Positions 7,810 through 17,386 of a stretch of DNA of 36,397 nucleotides are shown here, piece by piece; positions within the stretch are counted from its first letter, which is position 1; every line of letters starts with the position of its first letter. Under the pieces are notes generated by a model. That model saw nothing but the letters and a program-made list of their open reading frames with translations. It made no database searches and was not told the DNA's origin. Position numbers and translations under genes: made by a program. Source of the DNA: Bacteroidales bacterium (lineage in GTDB: Bacteria; Bacteroidota; Bacteroidia; Bacteroidales; UBA7960). The DNA is taken from assembly GCA_003552075.1 (NCBI GenBank), contig PUOJ01000174.1, positions 1-36,397 on the forward strand. Direction: 5' to 3'.

Positions 7810-8430
7810 TTAAAGGAGTGACTGCACATCTCCCTTGCCTTCACGTAAAACCTCCATTTCGTCGCTGGTGCAATCTATAACGGTGGAAGCATGATTGTCG
7901 CCATTCCCACCATCAATGACCATGTCTACAAGATCCTTGTAGTTTTCATGGATGAGTTCAGGATCCGTGGTGTATTCAAGAATCTCATCATTGTCATACA
8001 CAGAGGTGGATATGATGGGATTGCCAAGCTCTTTGACGATTTCCCTGGGGATGCTGTTATCAGGAATCCGGATACCTACGGTCTTTTTCCTGCTTTGAAA
8101 AAGCTTGGGCACGTTGTTGTTGGCGTTCAAAATGAAGGTGTATGGACCCGGCAAGGCCTTCTTCATGGCCTTATAGATGCTTGTACTAAATGGCTTGGTC
8201 AGATCAGAGATGTGGCTCAGGTCATCACAAACCAGTGAAAAATTCGCTTTTTCTGGCTTCAGGCCCTTGATTTGTGCAACACGTTGCACTGCTTTGGGCT
8301 GATGGATATCACAGCCTATGGCATATACCGTGTCGGTGGGATAGATCACCACACCACCCTTTTGCAAACAGTCCACAACGACCTTGATGAGCCGGCGGCT
8401 CGGGTTCTCAGGATAAATTCTTACAAGCAT
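7810..8430 (-). CDS. YciO/YrdC/Sua5 family protein
   Basis: The 206-residue product has one YrdC-type fold. It opens with GGVVIYPTDTVYAIGCD, the nucleotide/threonine-binding start of the family. PGPYTFIL, TVGIRIPDNSI, ISTSVY and a C-terminal VLREGKGDV follow, a pattern closest to E. coli YciO. YrdC/Sua5 enzymes make threonylcarbamoyl-AMP for the t6A modification of tRNA; YciO members have weak or uncertain activity of this kind. The KR..P motif of classical YrdC is replaced by GLKPEKANFSLVC, also favouring YciO. No Sua5 C-terminal domain is present. Whether it is this organism's t6A enzyme depends on whether another YrdC exists outside the window. Confidence 0.88.
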   Translation of the reverse strand: MLVRIYPENPSRRLIKVVVDCLQKGGVVIYPTDTVYAIGCDIHQPKAVQRVAQIKGLKPEKANFSLVCDDLSHISDLTKPFSTSIYKAMKKALPGPYTFILNANNNVPKLFQSRKKTVGIRIPDNSIPREIVKELGNPIISTSVYDNDEILEYTTDPELIHENYKDLVDMVIDGGNGDNHASTVIDCTSDEMEVLREGKGDVQSLL

Positions 8431-8453
8431 GGCATGTCTTTTAGGATTGATTA

Positions 8454-8461
8454 CAAATTTA
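8454..8461 (-). promoter_or_regulatory. Probable -7 promoter element for the yciO-like gene
   Basis: The minus strand reads TAAATTTG, matching TAnnTTTG, 23 bases before the ATG. No -33 TTG is seen. It lies about 45 bases from the divergent promoter of the next gene. Confidence 0.4.
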
Positions 8462-8503
8462 CACTTATTTCACGATTGTGTTTATTTTTTGTGATTGTGT
8501 CCA

Positions 8504-8511
8504 TATCTTTG
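8504..8511 (+). promoter_or_regulatory. Probable -7 promoter element for the exported protein gene
   Basis: Reads TATCTTTG, matching TAnnTTTG, 50 bases before the ATG at 8562. TTG at 8476-8478 is 25 bases upstream, slightly long for a -33 element. Confidence 0.45.
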
Positions 8512-8561
8512 CAAACGTCCAGGTCAATACTTTTTCAGGTGCCTTGCGGCATCCATTTATT

Positions 8562-10358
8562 ATGAGACAACTGTTAGCCCTCGTTTTGTTTTTGTCTTGT
8601 CTTTCCCCTGCCATTGAGGCAAGTGAAGGACTCCACACCCAGAGGATTTCCTTGCAGCAGGAATTTTCCTATGCGCGTTATCCAGACGCCCAGGCTGAAG
8701 CCGTAAATGCCCTTTTGCTGCACATTGCTGAAGGCGCTGGTAAGTTACGGGTGCGTACGTCTTATGGCGTACGTATTGACATGGAGATGCTGCTGGAACG
8801 GGTGCATCGCGACAGCCTGCTGGCCCGTGTGGTTGCAAAAGAGGTCAGCATAACAGGAGACAAGCATTATAAGGATTTCAGCCTGGAACAACTCATGATC
8901 CCGGATGCATTCAGCATCCAATGGCATGTCCTGGACGAGCAAAACGACACTGTTTTTCATTCCGCCTATCAAAACCAACGATTGGATATTCCTCTAGATG
9001 ACTGGCCGAAGCATCTTTTCTATTTTTCAGGAGACTTATACGGATTGTCAGTCGCATTTGACGATTTGGCGATGCATTATAAAGCGCAGATGGATGATCG
9101 CCTGGCAAAGTGGCGTGCGGCATTGCACAGCTATTATGATGCTTCTTCTTCCATCGATATCATTGCCAGTGAATTAGCCGATTTGGATCCCAGTGATCCA
9201 AATACCCTGTTGCTCGATGAGTTTAAACTCTGTGAGGCGGAAGCCATGGCTGGACAAATACGGTATGCAGCCTTTCACGATTGGCTGGACCTTGATGCAC
9301 ATGATCCGGAGGATGTACTTACCCGCTTTCAAAACAAAAAGAGTCAGATCGATTACTTGCGCCAGTCCTTCAATCATGCCATTGCCAACCTGGACGCTCT
9401 GTATTATGCAGAGGGGAGCACACTGGTTGTTGAAGAGGGCTGGGATGCGGCAAAGGAGGCCTTTGCTTCGGCGGTGCATTATAATCCATTTCATGTGCCA
9501 TCTCATCTTGGCCTTGCAGAAGCAGATCTGCGGGCTGGTGAGCTTGTCTATGCCCTTGAAAGGCTTGGTCATGTCATTGCTGATATGCAGCCACTGAACG
9601 ACAGCGATAAGCATAGTGCGGAGCTTGCCGATACCCTGGTAAACACATTTTTTATGCATGCCAGGGAGCTAATTGAAGCTGATCGCCTGACCAGCTCGTT
9701 GGATACCCTGCAGCATGTCCGAACATTCTGCTCCAGGGTGCAAAGCCATTATACCTGCCCGGAGCAATTACAATACCTTGTCGACACCTCACACCAGGGT
9801 ATTTACCGGTCTTTTCTGACCGTAGCAAGGCGCGCCATCAGGAATGATGATGTCGGTTTTGCCAGGATGTATGTGGAAAGCGCACTGGATTATCAGTACC
9901 GGCATCAAAAGCACATCCCGGATGCCCTTGATGCAAAACACCTGTTGCTGCGCGTAATGACACGTCAACGTGTGCTTGCAGACATTGCCATGCTGGGCGG
10001 CAACTATGACCTTTCGGGTGATTATCGCACGCAGACTGCGGGCCTTGCTGGGGATCACCCTGACCTGTTTCATTACGTGTATACGCATGGGGATAAAGAG
10101 CAACTCAAGGCTGCCGCTTTGAATTATGCCGTGGCCGGATCGCCTGAAGAAAGTGTGTCGTTACTGAAAAAGCTTAAAAACATGGGATTGCAGGCCAGCG
10201 ATTTGTCTTACCATCAGCGCACAGTGGCTGCTGAGGCCGCCATATGGTTGCGCAACATGCAACCTGAAGCAGATCCGGATGAGCTTCTCACAGGACTAAC
10301 TGCGCGCGACCCGTGGTTCCAGGTTTTTGACAAGACATTCCGCGCACGCTGGCAGTAA
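8562..10358 (+). CDS. Exported protein of unknown function with helical-repeat (TPR-like) region
   Basis: A 598-residue protein with a clear signal peptide (MRQLLALVLFLSCLSPAIEASEG; probable cleavage after the Ala-Ser near residue 20), so periplasmic or surface-exposed. Residues 25-180 look like a mixed beta domain. From about 180 on the protein is helical with TPR-like stretches, such as WDAAKEAFASAVHYNPFHVPSHLGLAEADLRAGE and later Ala/Leu-rich helix pairs. Only Cys232-type isolated cysteines are seen, and there is no catalytic motif I recognise and no C-terminal sorting domain. The ATG at 8562 is chosen because the signal peptide begins there. It is flanked by unrelated genes on the opposite strand. 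Function unknown; a scaffold or assembly role is only a guess from the repeat fold. Confidence 0.75.
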   Translation: MRQLLALVLFLSCLSPAIEASEGLHTQRISLQQEFSYARYPDAQAEAVNALLLHIAEGAGKLRVRTSYGVRIDMEMLLERVHRDSLLARVVAKEVSITGDKHYKDFSLEQLMIPDAFSIQWHVLDEQNDTVFHSAYQNQRLDIPLDDWPKHLFYFSGDLYGLSVAFDDLAMHYKAQMDDRLAKWRAALHSYYDASSSIDIIASELADLDPSDPNTLLLDEFKLCEAEAMAGQIRYAAFHDWLDLDAHDPEDVLTRFQNKKSQIDYLRQSFNHAIANLDALYYAEGSTLVVEEGWDAAKEAFASAVHYNPFHVPSHLGLAEADLRAGELVYALERLGHVIADMQPLNDSDKHSAELADTLVNTFFMHARELIEADRLTSSLDTLQHVRTFCSRVQSHYTCPEQLQYLVDTSHQGIYRSFLTVARRAIRNDDVGFARMYVESALDYQYRHQKHIPDALDAKHLLLRVMTRQRVLADIAMLGGNYDLSGDYRTQTAGLAGDHPDLFHYVYTHGDKEQLKAAALNYAVAGSPEESVSLLKKLKNMGLQASDLSYHQRTVAAEAAIWLRNMQPEADPDELLTGLTARDPWFQVFDKTFRARWQ

Positions 10359-10560
10359 TAATTTTAAAACTGCCCGTTTATTTCCAGTCACATTCCTGTA
10401 AATCCTCCTCCCTGTGTCCCCCTATCCGGCAAGTACCCTGGTCCTGCAACTGGCTCCCAGCGCTTGACGCTCCATTCACATTGCCCGGCGCCCATTGTGC
10501 AATGCTTCATTACTAGCGCTCAAAAAGCAGCGCCCGGTCACAAGGTCAGTAAACAGGATT

Positions 10561-11028
10561 TTATTGTGTTTTCTTCCGGATGATAAACCCGAAATGATGC
10601 GCACCAATGACCATCCCTGCAGCAATCAGTACAAGGTTTTTGATGATGTACTGACCGACAAGATTAGGAATGAATGGTGCTGCCGTAAAGGTTTCAGAAG
10701 GGAAAAAGAACAGCGGTGTAACCGTGCCCAACATTTGCAGGAACAGCAGGGGGATGGCAACACGCATGAAAATTCCAAAAATGAAGGTGATGCCGATGAC
10801 GACCTCCCAAATTGCCAGGAGAGGCATGCCCAGAGACTGCTGGACCATGCCAAATGTCATCACTTCAATGGTTCGCGTGGCCAGGTCTTCGGCAGAGCTC
10901 ATTCCCGGGAAAAGCTTCTGTATCCCAAACCAGAAAAATATGATGCCAATGCTGATGCGCAAGAGGAGCACACCATACTTGGCCATCCATTCATAGGCTT
11001 TTGCTTCCAGTGTAGAGTGTCTATGCAT
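10561..11028 (-). CDS. DoxX-like membrane protein
   Basis: A 155-residue protein with four hydrophobic segments (about 18-38, 65-85, 88-108 and 125-145). The first contains LLRISIGIIFFWFGIQKLFPG, the DoxX/DUF417-type opening; LPLLAIWEVVIG-like and LFLQMLGTVTPLFFFP segments follow, and GQYIIKNLVLIAAG near the end is also typical. The family is linked to quinone or sulfur redox chemistry and to stress responses in some bacteria, but most members have no proven role. It lies 67 bases downstream of the GNAT-nitrilase gene on the same strand and may be the last gene of the pepE run, though the gap makes this uncertain. Confidence 0.82.
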   Translation of the reverse strand: MHRHSTLEAKAYEWMAKYGVLLLRISIGIIFFWFGIQKLFPGMSSAEDLATRTIEVMTFGMVQQSLGMPLLAIWEVVIGITFIFGIFMRVAIPLLFLQMLGTVTPLFFFPSETFTAAPFIPNLVGQYIIKNLVLIAAGMVIGAHHFGFIIRKKTQ

Positions 11029-11095
11029 GATATCAGTGCTTTTTTGTTTGGAAAAACAGAAAAGGTACTTGAATTGTTTACGCTGAATGGAAAGA

Positions 11096-12655
11096 TTAAT
11101 GTTCCGGTGGCGTGGGTTGCTGATCGAGTGCTACGATACGGTAGAGGTCGGTTCGTCTGTCGTTCCAGTTGGTGACGGTGCCCCGGTTGCGGTGTCTTTT
11201 GAGCAACTCCAGGTCGATGTCGTTGATGATGACGGTTTCCACGTTGGGCGTACACTCGCCTGCAATGGCGTCCCGTGCAAAAGAAAAGTCGGAGGGGGTG
11301 AAAATCCCCGACTGGGCATACTGGATGTCCATGTTGTCGACTTGCGGCAGGTTGCCGACGGTTCCGGCTACCGCAACAAAGACCTGGTTTTCTACACATC
11401 GTGCTTGTGCACAGTACCTTACGCGCAGGTATCCCTGTCGGTCGTCGGTACAAAACGGCACAAAGATGAGCCGTGCACCGCGTTCTACGGCAATGCGTGC
11501 CAGCTCCGGAAACTCAATGTCGTAGCAGATCATGATGGAGATCCTGCCTTTGTCGGTATCAAAGACCTCAAGGCTGTTGCCGGGTTGTACACCCCACCAT
11601 TTTTTCTCGTTGGGGGTAATGTGCAGCTTGTATTGTTTTCCGATCTCCCCGTTGCGTTTGAACAGGTAGGCAATGTTATGCAGTTTTTCACCTTCCGGGG
11701 TGAAATGGGAGCCGGCCACAATGTTGATATTGTATTTAATCGCCAGTTCGCTGAAAAGTTCGAGGTATTGTTCTGTAAATTCGCCGATTTTGCGGGCTGC
11801 GGTGCCGGGCTCTTCTTTTGGAAAAAGTGACAGCAGTTGCAAGGTGAAGATCTCCGGGAACAGCACGAAGTCACTTTTATAGCCTGAGGCGACATCTACG
11901 AAATATTCGCATTGGATGGCAAACTCATCAAAGCTTTTGATGGGTCGCATCTGGTATTGTACCACGCAGATGCGTACAGGTGCGGCTGCCAGGAACTGTT
12001 TTTGTTTCTCTTCCTGAAAATCGAAGTTGGCCCACTCCAGATACGTCGCATAGCCCGCAGACTCGCTGTCATCATCCATGTATTGCCGGATGATCTTCTT
12101 GAGGGAGAAGCCGTTGGACAATTGCGGAGTCAGCACGGGGTCAAAAAGCGCCCTGCTGGTCACACGGTCCACATATTGCGTGATGCTGAGTTTGTCACGG
12201 TGGTCCTTATAGCCGGGGAGCCTTCCGCCGATCACGATGCGACGCAGGTTCAGCTGTCGTGTAAGCTCTTTACGCGCTTCATACAGCCTTGTGGCCAGCT
12301 TCATGCCGCGAAACTCCGGGTGGACCATCATCTCGGTGCCGTAGAGTGTGTCTCCCTCGGGGTTGTGTGTGCCGATGTTGCCATAGTCGCAGATCTCATC
12401 CCACGACATGCTCATGTCAAAGTCATCGGAGTCAATGATGAGGCTTCCTGACGAGGCAACCAGCCTTCCGTCGATCTCTATTACGATCTGCCCTTCCGGG
12501 AACAGCTTAACCTGGTTTTCAATGTTCTCGCGCGTCCAGAGCTCCATGCCCGGGAAGCATATCTTTTGCATGGCCACCAGTTGATCAAAATCCTCCATGC
12601 GGAGCTTTCGCAGCGTAAGCTGAAACTCGAAGTCGTGAAGATCAATCTTTTCCAT
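11096..12655 (-). CDS. GNAT acetyltransferase-nitrilase fusion protein
   Basis: Two enzymes in one 519-residue chain. Residues about 12-190 form a GNAT domain with the acetyl-CoA loop region VHPEFRGMKLATRLYEARKEL. Residues about 226-505 form a carbon-nitrogen hydrolase (nitrilase superfamily) domain with its full triad: Glu268 (LFPEIF), Lys343 (QYKLHITPNE) and Cys377 (IMICYDIEFPELA). The nitrilase half suggests an amidase acting on a small amide or N-carbamoyl compound, and the GNAT half an N-acyl transfer; the shared substrate is unknown. This architecture is known in several bacterial groups including Bacteroidota. Its ATG follows the upstream SDR stop codon after one base (TGAGATG), so translational coupling is likely. 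Confidence 0.93.
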   Translation of the reverse strand: MEKIDLHDFEFQLTLRKLRMEDFDQLVAMQKICFPGMELWTRENIENQVKLFPEGQIVIEIDGRLVASSGSLIIDSDDFDMSMSWDEICDYGNIGTHNPEGDTLYGTEMMVHPEFRGMKLATRLYEARKELTRQLNLRRIVIGGRLPGYKDHRDKLSITQYVDRVTSRALFDPVLTPQLSNGFSLKKIIRQYMDDDSESAGYATYLEWANFDFQEEKQKQFLAAAPVRICVVQYQMRPIKSFDEFAIQCEYFVDVASGYKSDFVLFPEIFTLQLLSLFPKEEPGTAARKIGEFTEQYLELFSELAIKYNINIVAGSHFTPEGEKLHNIAYLFKRNGEIGKQYKLHITPNEKKWWGVQPGNSLEVFDTDKGRISIMICYDIEFPELARIAVERGARLIFVPFCTDDRQGYLRVRYCAQARCVENQVFVAVAGTVGNLPQVDNMDIQYAQSGIFTPSDFSFARDAIAGECTPNVETVIINDIDLELLKRHRNRGTVTNWNDRRTDLYRIVALDQQPTPPEH

Positions 12656-12656
12656 C

Positions 12657-13412
12657 TCAGTAGCTGTCCCTTATGTCTGTGATTGCTCCATCCTTGAAGT
12701 TTTCGGAAAGCAGTATTCCGGCCAGCTTCTTGCCCGCCACGGCAGGAGGTACAAGCTGTCCGGTTTCCTTGAGTGAAACAAATTTATCGCGATGGATGAA
12801 GGCCCGCTCGCTGGAACCACGTATGGTAGTTTGCATGCCAGTATCGATGATTCCAGGCGCCACCGACATGGTTTTAACCGGATATTTTTCTTCTTTTTGT
12901 TCTTCAGACACACATTGCCCAAACATGTCCAGGCCAGCCTTTCCCGTGCAATAGCAGCTCCATCCATAATATGGGTTTTGCGCTGCACCCGAAGAAATGT
13001 GTAACACCCTTTTTTCGGTGTGCCAGTCCCGAACGTGCTTGATAAAGCTTGATGTGAGCAGCATGGGAGCGATCAGGTTCACACGCAAATGCTTTTCTGC
13101 CTCCTCCGGCGGACAGTTTTCTGCGCGGTCAACAGGCGATACCAGGCCTGCATTGTTTACCAGGTAGATCCCTTCTGTCTGTGTGCTATCTATTTTCTTG
13201 AAGATATCTTCGACAAGCGCAGGTATGCCCTGTGTGTTGGCGAGGTCGTAAAGGAAAAAGTCCAGGCTTACATTTTTGGCAGCAGCCAGCTTTCTGAGCT
13301 GCTCACTTTCGCTGCGTGAAATACAAAGCAGGTGATGGTCTTCACGGAGTAACTCCAGTGCAAGCCCTTCCCCCAGCCCCTTGCTGGCCCCTGTGATGAT
13401 AAAATACTTCAT
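12657..13412 (-). CDS. Short-chain dehydrogenase/reductase, sepiapterin or benzil reductase type
   Basis: A 251-residue classical SDR of Rossmann fold. Visible motifs are the cofactor loop ITGASKGLGEGLA at the N-terminus, VNNAG in the middle, and the catalytic Ser-Tyr-Lys in HISSGAA and YCTGKAGLD. The overall pattern, including the PGIIDTGMQ segment after the active site, fits the group that holds sepiapterin reductase and (S)-benzoin-forming benzil reductase (YueD). NADPH preference is likely but not shown. The ATG at 13410-13412 begins right before the nucleotide-binding strand; the upstream in-frame TTG is less likely. It sits between the DUF4831 lipoprotein and the GNAT-nitrilase gene, with a one-base gap to the latter. 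The substrate is not evident. Confidence 0.88.
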   Translation of the reverse strand: MKYFIITGASKGLGEGLALELLREDHHLLCISRSESEQLRKLAAAKNVSLDFFLYDLANTQGIPALVEDIFKKIDSTQTEGIYLVNNAGLVSPVDRAENCPPEEAEKHLRVNLIAPMLLTSSFIKHVRDWHTEKRVLHISSGAAQNPYYGWSCYCTGKAGLDMFGQCVSEEQKEEKYPVKTMSVAPGIIDTGMQTTIRGSSERAFIHRDKFVSLKETGQLVPPAVAGKKLAGILLSENFKDGAITDIRDSY

Positions 13413-13447
13413 TTGTTTAATTATCAAAATGGCAAAAAGTCGAAACC

Positions 13448-14644
13448 TTACTCCACCTCTTCTTCCTTGATGAAACCGACCGACTTGATTGATCCTGTTT
13501 GTGGATGAAACTCGATCTGCAGGTCTTCAGCCGGGAGGTGGGTGACAATGCCGAACTGGTTGACCAGCATGCGTGCTTCTGCTCTTCTTTCATCCGCAAT
13601 AAACACATTCAAATCCGCATATTCAGGTATTCTGTAATGAAAGCCTTTTGGCTTTGGTCTTTTCGGCTCCTGTTGCTGACTGATCTGCCTGGCAATTGCA
13701 TCGGTGGTTTTGCTTCTGTCGTATGTGATGGTTACGGGAAGCCCGTCGGTGTCACCTTCAGGCAGCACTCCCCTGGATGATGAAAAAAAGAACAGGGTAT
13801 GCCTGCCAGCGATGTCTTCTTTTTCCGGGCGGTGAACAAAACGATAGCGAATGGTGTCGGATGCGCTGATTCCGGTAAACAAATCCAGGTAGTCGCTTTC
13901 CATCCTGTCCATCTCACCGTACATATACTCCAGGGCTTCTTTGGAATAGTTGATTTCCTGAAAGCCGCTGATCAGGTCAAATTTCTTTTCGCGCAACTCC
14001 ATGATGTATTCTGCCACTTCGCTGGCTCTTAATTCATCGCTTTTTTCCACCCAGGAGCTTCGAAGGGTCTCCCGTTGAATGCTGATGGTGTCCAGCATCA
14101 CGTGTTCAATCACCGTGTCAATCTGTTCCTTTAAATTGGTGTCTATGAAATAGTTAAAGGTGGCGTCGGTGCCAAAATGCCCGATATTGTGGCTTTTGGT
14201 CAGTGACTTGTCAAATGCGCCATCCTCATATACCTTGTTATAACTGAACAGCAGCCCTGATTCGCTGAGGGCCATCAGGAACTTATCTCTTTCTTCCTCA
14301 TCCTGCTCGGGAATGTGCACGACATAAACCTCTGCAGGATCAGGTTCCACGTAGTGGCTAACCTTGACACCTGTAATTTCATAAGCCAGGGATGGCTCCA
14401 TGATGACATCAGGCAGGCCGAGATACTTGTTGGCATAGGCAGCATATGGCCCGGGCCGTTGGATGCTTTCGGTGACCTCCACATCGACGGTTACGATTGT
14501 TCGGGGTAAAAAGTAATATGCCAGTGACCCTGATCCGGGGTGTTCGAACGTGTTGGCATGTCCGGTGGTGACAGGCTTTTTGCTCCCACAGCCCGGAAGT
14601 ATCAGGATGGCAGCCAGTATGATTAAAACAATGGTCTTTTGCAT
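13448..14644 (-). CDS. DUF4831 family lipoprotein
   Basis: A 398-residue predicted lipoprotein. The N-terminus MQKTIVLIILAAILILPGC is a type II signal peptide with lipobox L-P-G-C, making Cys19 the lipidated residue. The next region, YYFLPRTIVTVDVEVTESI followed by RPGPYAAYANKYLG, is characteristic of DUF4831, a family found mainly in Bacteroidales. No enzymatic motif is seen; the chain is mostly beta with charged helices between about 180 and 250. Its role is unknown. It lies 18 bases after pepE and 35 bases before the SDR gene on the same strand, so it is probably in their operon. Confidence 0.85.
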   Translation of the reverse strand: MQKTIVLIILAAILILPGCGSKKPVTTGHANTFEHPGSGSLAYYFLPRTIVTVDVEVTESIQRPGPYAAYANKYLGLPDVIMEPSLAYEITGVKVSHYVEPDPAEVYVVHIPEQDEEERDKFLMALSESGLLFSYNKVYEDGAFDKSLTKSHNIGHFGTDATFNYFIDTNLKEQIDTVIEHVMLDTISIQRETLRSSWVEKSDELRASEVAEYIMELREKKFDLISGFQEINYSKEALEYMYGEMDRMESDYLDLFTGISASDTIRYRFVHRPEKEDIAGRHTLFFFSSSRGVLPEGDTDGLPVTITYDRSKTTDAIARQISQQQEPKRPKPKGFHYRIPEYADLNVFIADERRAEARMLVNQFGIVTHLPAEDLQIEFHPQTGSIKSVGFIKEEEVE

Positions 14645-14662
14645 CAGCCGGTGGTTTTTGGT

Positions 14663-15373
14663 CTAACGAAGAAAGTCCAGTGCCGCATTCTTGTCAAACT
14701 CCAGTGTAGGTTCATCCTTGCGGAACACTTTGATGGTTTTTGAGCCAATGTATTTGATGTCTTCGCCTTCCAGGCGGAGCATGGTCCCCTCTTTCAGTCC
14801 GACCACGATCATCTCCGGGTTGGCCACCAGGAACTCCCTGATCCTGTCTTCCCGGCTTTCACCTTTGTGATTGGGTATCATGGAATCGGTGTAATGGGGG
14901 TTAATCTGGAACGAGATAAGGTTTAGCGTGCTAAAGCTACTGGGCTCAACAATGGGCATGTCATTGGTGGTTTTCAGCGAGGGGCAGGCCACGTTGCTTC
15001 CGGCACTCCATCCAATGTAGGGTGTTCCTTCAAGGGCTTTTTTACGAATGGCTTCCATTACACCTGTCTCATGCATCATGTGCACCAAATGGAAGGTGTT
15101 TCCACCGCCCACCACGATCGCCTCTGCCTGCTCTACCGCAGCCACGGGATCTGATGCTTTATGTACGGATGTCAATACGTAACCCAGTTTCATGAAGATG
15201 TTCTCCACCTTGGAGGTGTATGCGTCATAAGAGATGCTCACACCGGCATAGGGAATGAAAAGCACCTCCTTTACCGCATCCCCCAAAAAAGCTTTGATAT
15301 GGGGCTTGGTGTAATCAAGGTATTCTTCACCGTAATTTGTTGAATTGCTGATTAATAAAAGTCTTTTTGACAT
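14663..15373 (-). CDS. pepE: Dipeptidase E (alpha-aspartyl dipeptidase, S51)
   Basis: Cytoplasmic serine peptidase that cuts dipeptides with an N-terminal aspartate. The 236 residues match the E. coli PepE length. The class-I glutamine-amidotransferase-like fold is shown by VVGGGNTFHLV and the nucleophile elbow GWSAGSNVAC with Ser123. TTNDMP carries Asp138 and INPHY carries His160, giving the triad positions of the family. It is the first gene of a minus-strand run with very short gaps (18 bases to the lipoprotein gene) and has a probable -7 element at 15436-15443. Related S51 members such as cyanophycinase are longer and lack this close match. Confidence 0.94.
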   Translation of the reverse strand: MSKRLLLISNSTNYGEEYLDYTKPHIKAFLGDAVKEVLFIPYAGVSISYDAYTSKVENIFMKLGYVLTSVHKASDPVAAVEQAEAIVVGGGNTFHLVHMMHETGVMEAIRKKALEGTPYIGWSAGSNVACPSLKTTNDMPIVEPSSFSTLNLISFQINPHYTDSMIPNHKGESREDRIREFLVANPEMIVVGLKEGTMLRLEGEDIKYIGSKTIKVFRKDEPTLEFDKNAALDFLR

Positions 15374-15435
15374 GATAGTAATGTTTTTGATGTGTGGTCA
15401 GAACCAATCCGGTTGCTTACATGCAATGGCGGGAT

Positions 15436-15443
15436 CAAAGGTA
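15436..15443 (-). promoter_or_regulatory. Probable -7 promoter element for pepE and following genes
   Basis: The minus strand reads TACCTTTG, matching TAnnTTTG, 62 bases upstream of the pepE ATG. A T-rich run precedes it but no well-spaced TTG. Confidence 0.45.
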
Positions 15444-15503
15444 TAACAAAAAAACAGTTTCCTGCATATTATACATGCTTTTCAAGGGTTAAACGTCAAG
15501 GAA

Positions 15504-15538
15504 TTGTCATTTTATATGCAGAAAAAAGATTATTTTTG
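15504..15538 (+). promoter_or_regulatory. Probable promoter of the YrbL-like gene
   Basis: TTG at 15504-15506, then 24 bases, then TATTTTTG at 15531-15538, which matches TAnnTTTG. It lies 25 bases before the ATG at 15564, consistent with a short leader. Confidence 0.5.
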
Positions 15539-15563
15539 GGCAGTCGTTGACTTGCATTGCTGA

Positions 15564-16139
15564 ATGACCATGTATATTCCATCCGAAAAAATTGGTGAAG
15601 GTAAGTTCCGTGAATGTTTTGCCGTAGAAGGTGACTCCGGATTGTGCCTAAAACGTTTAAAGCCAAACCTTGGGTTTTTCAAGCGCTTGTATTTATATGT
15701 GCTACGCCGTCGTTTGCATGAAGAAGAACAGAAGATTTATGAGAGCCTGCCTGCCGAACTGAAGCGCTATTTCAATCCCATTGTGGATATTTCTGATGAT
15801 AACCTGTTAACTGCCAGGCCATTGGATTATGACGGGACGCACTCCAGGCCAGTGAGAGACTTTGGACAGATTTCGAATGCCGGCTTTTGGGAACAGATCG
15901 AGGAGATCGTTGCTTTGCTGGAAAAACATAAAATCTGGTTTTTTGATGTCTTCCAGTCAGGGACAAATATTTTTGCTCAGCGACTTTCAGAAACAGAATG
16001 GAAGCCTGTGATAGTCGATTACAAGCGTATTGGCTGGAAGTCTTTTCCCATGCAGTTTAACCTGCTGTTTGATTCGGAAAAGCGAAAAAAGTTTTACCGC
16101 AGCTACCGGCGTTTTGAAGACAGCTTCAGGGCAAAATGA
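15564..16139 (+). CDS. YrbL-like kinase-fold protein
   Basis: A 191-residue protein resembling the PhoP-regulated YrbL family (PF10707), which has a small protein-kinase-like fold. EKIGEGKFRECFAV resembles the glycine-loop start, and LCLKRLK supplies the lysine expected in the ATP site. HKIWFFDVFQSGTNIFA lies where YrbL has its catalytic-loop-like segment, and PVIVDYKRIG takes the place of the DFG-like strand. The canonical HRD and DFG motifs are not intact, so activity is uncertain. The family is best known from Proteobacteria, and here no PhoP context exists. A second ATG at 15570 is possible. It stands alone, converging on gap. The PhoP link should not be carried over to this protein. Confidence 0.72.
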   Translation: MTMYIPSEKIGEGKFRECFAVEGDSGLCLKRLKPNLGFFKRLYLYVLRRRLHEEEQKIYESLPAELKRYFNPIVDISDDNLLTARPLDYDGTHSRPVRDFGQISNAGFWEQIEEIVALLEKHKIWFFDVFQSGTNIFAQRLSETEWKPVIVDYKRIGWKSFPMQFNLLFDSEKRKKFYRSYRRFEDSFRAK

Positions 16140-16153
16140 AGCCAGCCTCGGGA

Positions 16154-16177
16154 CAAAAAAGGCCGGACGCCGGTCTT
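16154..16177 (-). terminator. Intrinsic terminator of gap
   Basis: On the minus strand, AAGACCGG and CCGGCCTT pair as an 8-bp stem (one G-U pair) around a three-base loop and run directly into TTTTTT. It lies about 63 bases after the gap stop codon. The strong GC stem followed by a U-tract makes this the clearest terminator in the window. Read the other way the stem has no T-run, so it does not serve the YrbL-like gene equally well. Confidence 0.75.
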
Positions 16178-16239
16178 GCTGACCCACATCCGACCCTTTT
16201 GCCTGTTTTTTGATCCATGACAGGTTAATCCGCAGATCT

Positions 16240-17256
<1,017 letters not shown>

Positions 17257-17386
17257 TTAATTATTCAAAAAAGGGATGTAAAGATACAAAAAATGGGAGA
17301 CTGCAGAAAAGTAAATGGCACATGACCAATGAAACGGTTGCTTCTGTCGCGGCGCTGCCGCATTATGTGTCGAGGAAATTATTCAT

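Noticed and set aside
10440-10560. Structured RNA in the GC-rich gap between the exported protein and doxX
   Set aside because: AGCGCT words and partial palindromes occur, but no consistent stem or known riboswitch core could be traced.
10495-11175. 226-codon plus-strand open frame
   Set aside because: Antisense to the DoxX gene and the end of the GNAT-nitrilase gene, both with clear family motifs; its own sequence is low-complexity and charged with no signature.
11087-11830. 247-codon plus-strand open frame
   Set aside because: Antisense to the nitrilase domain with its complete Glu-Lys-Cys triad; shadow frame.
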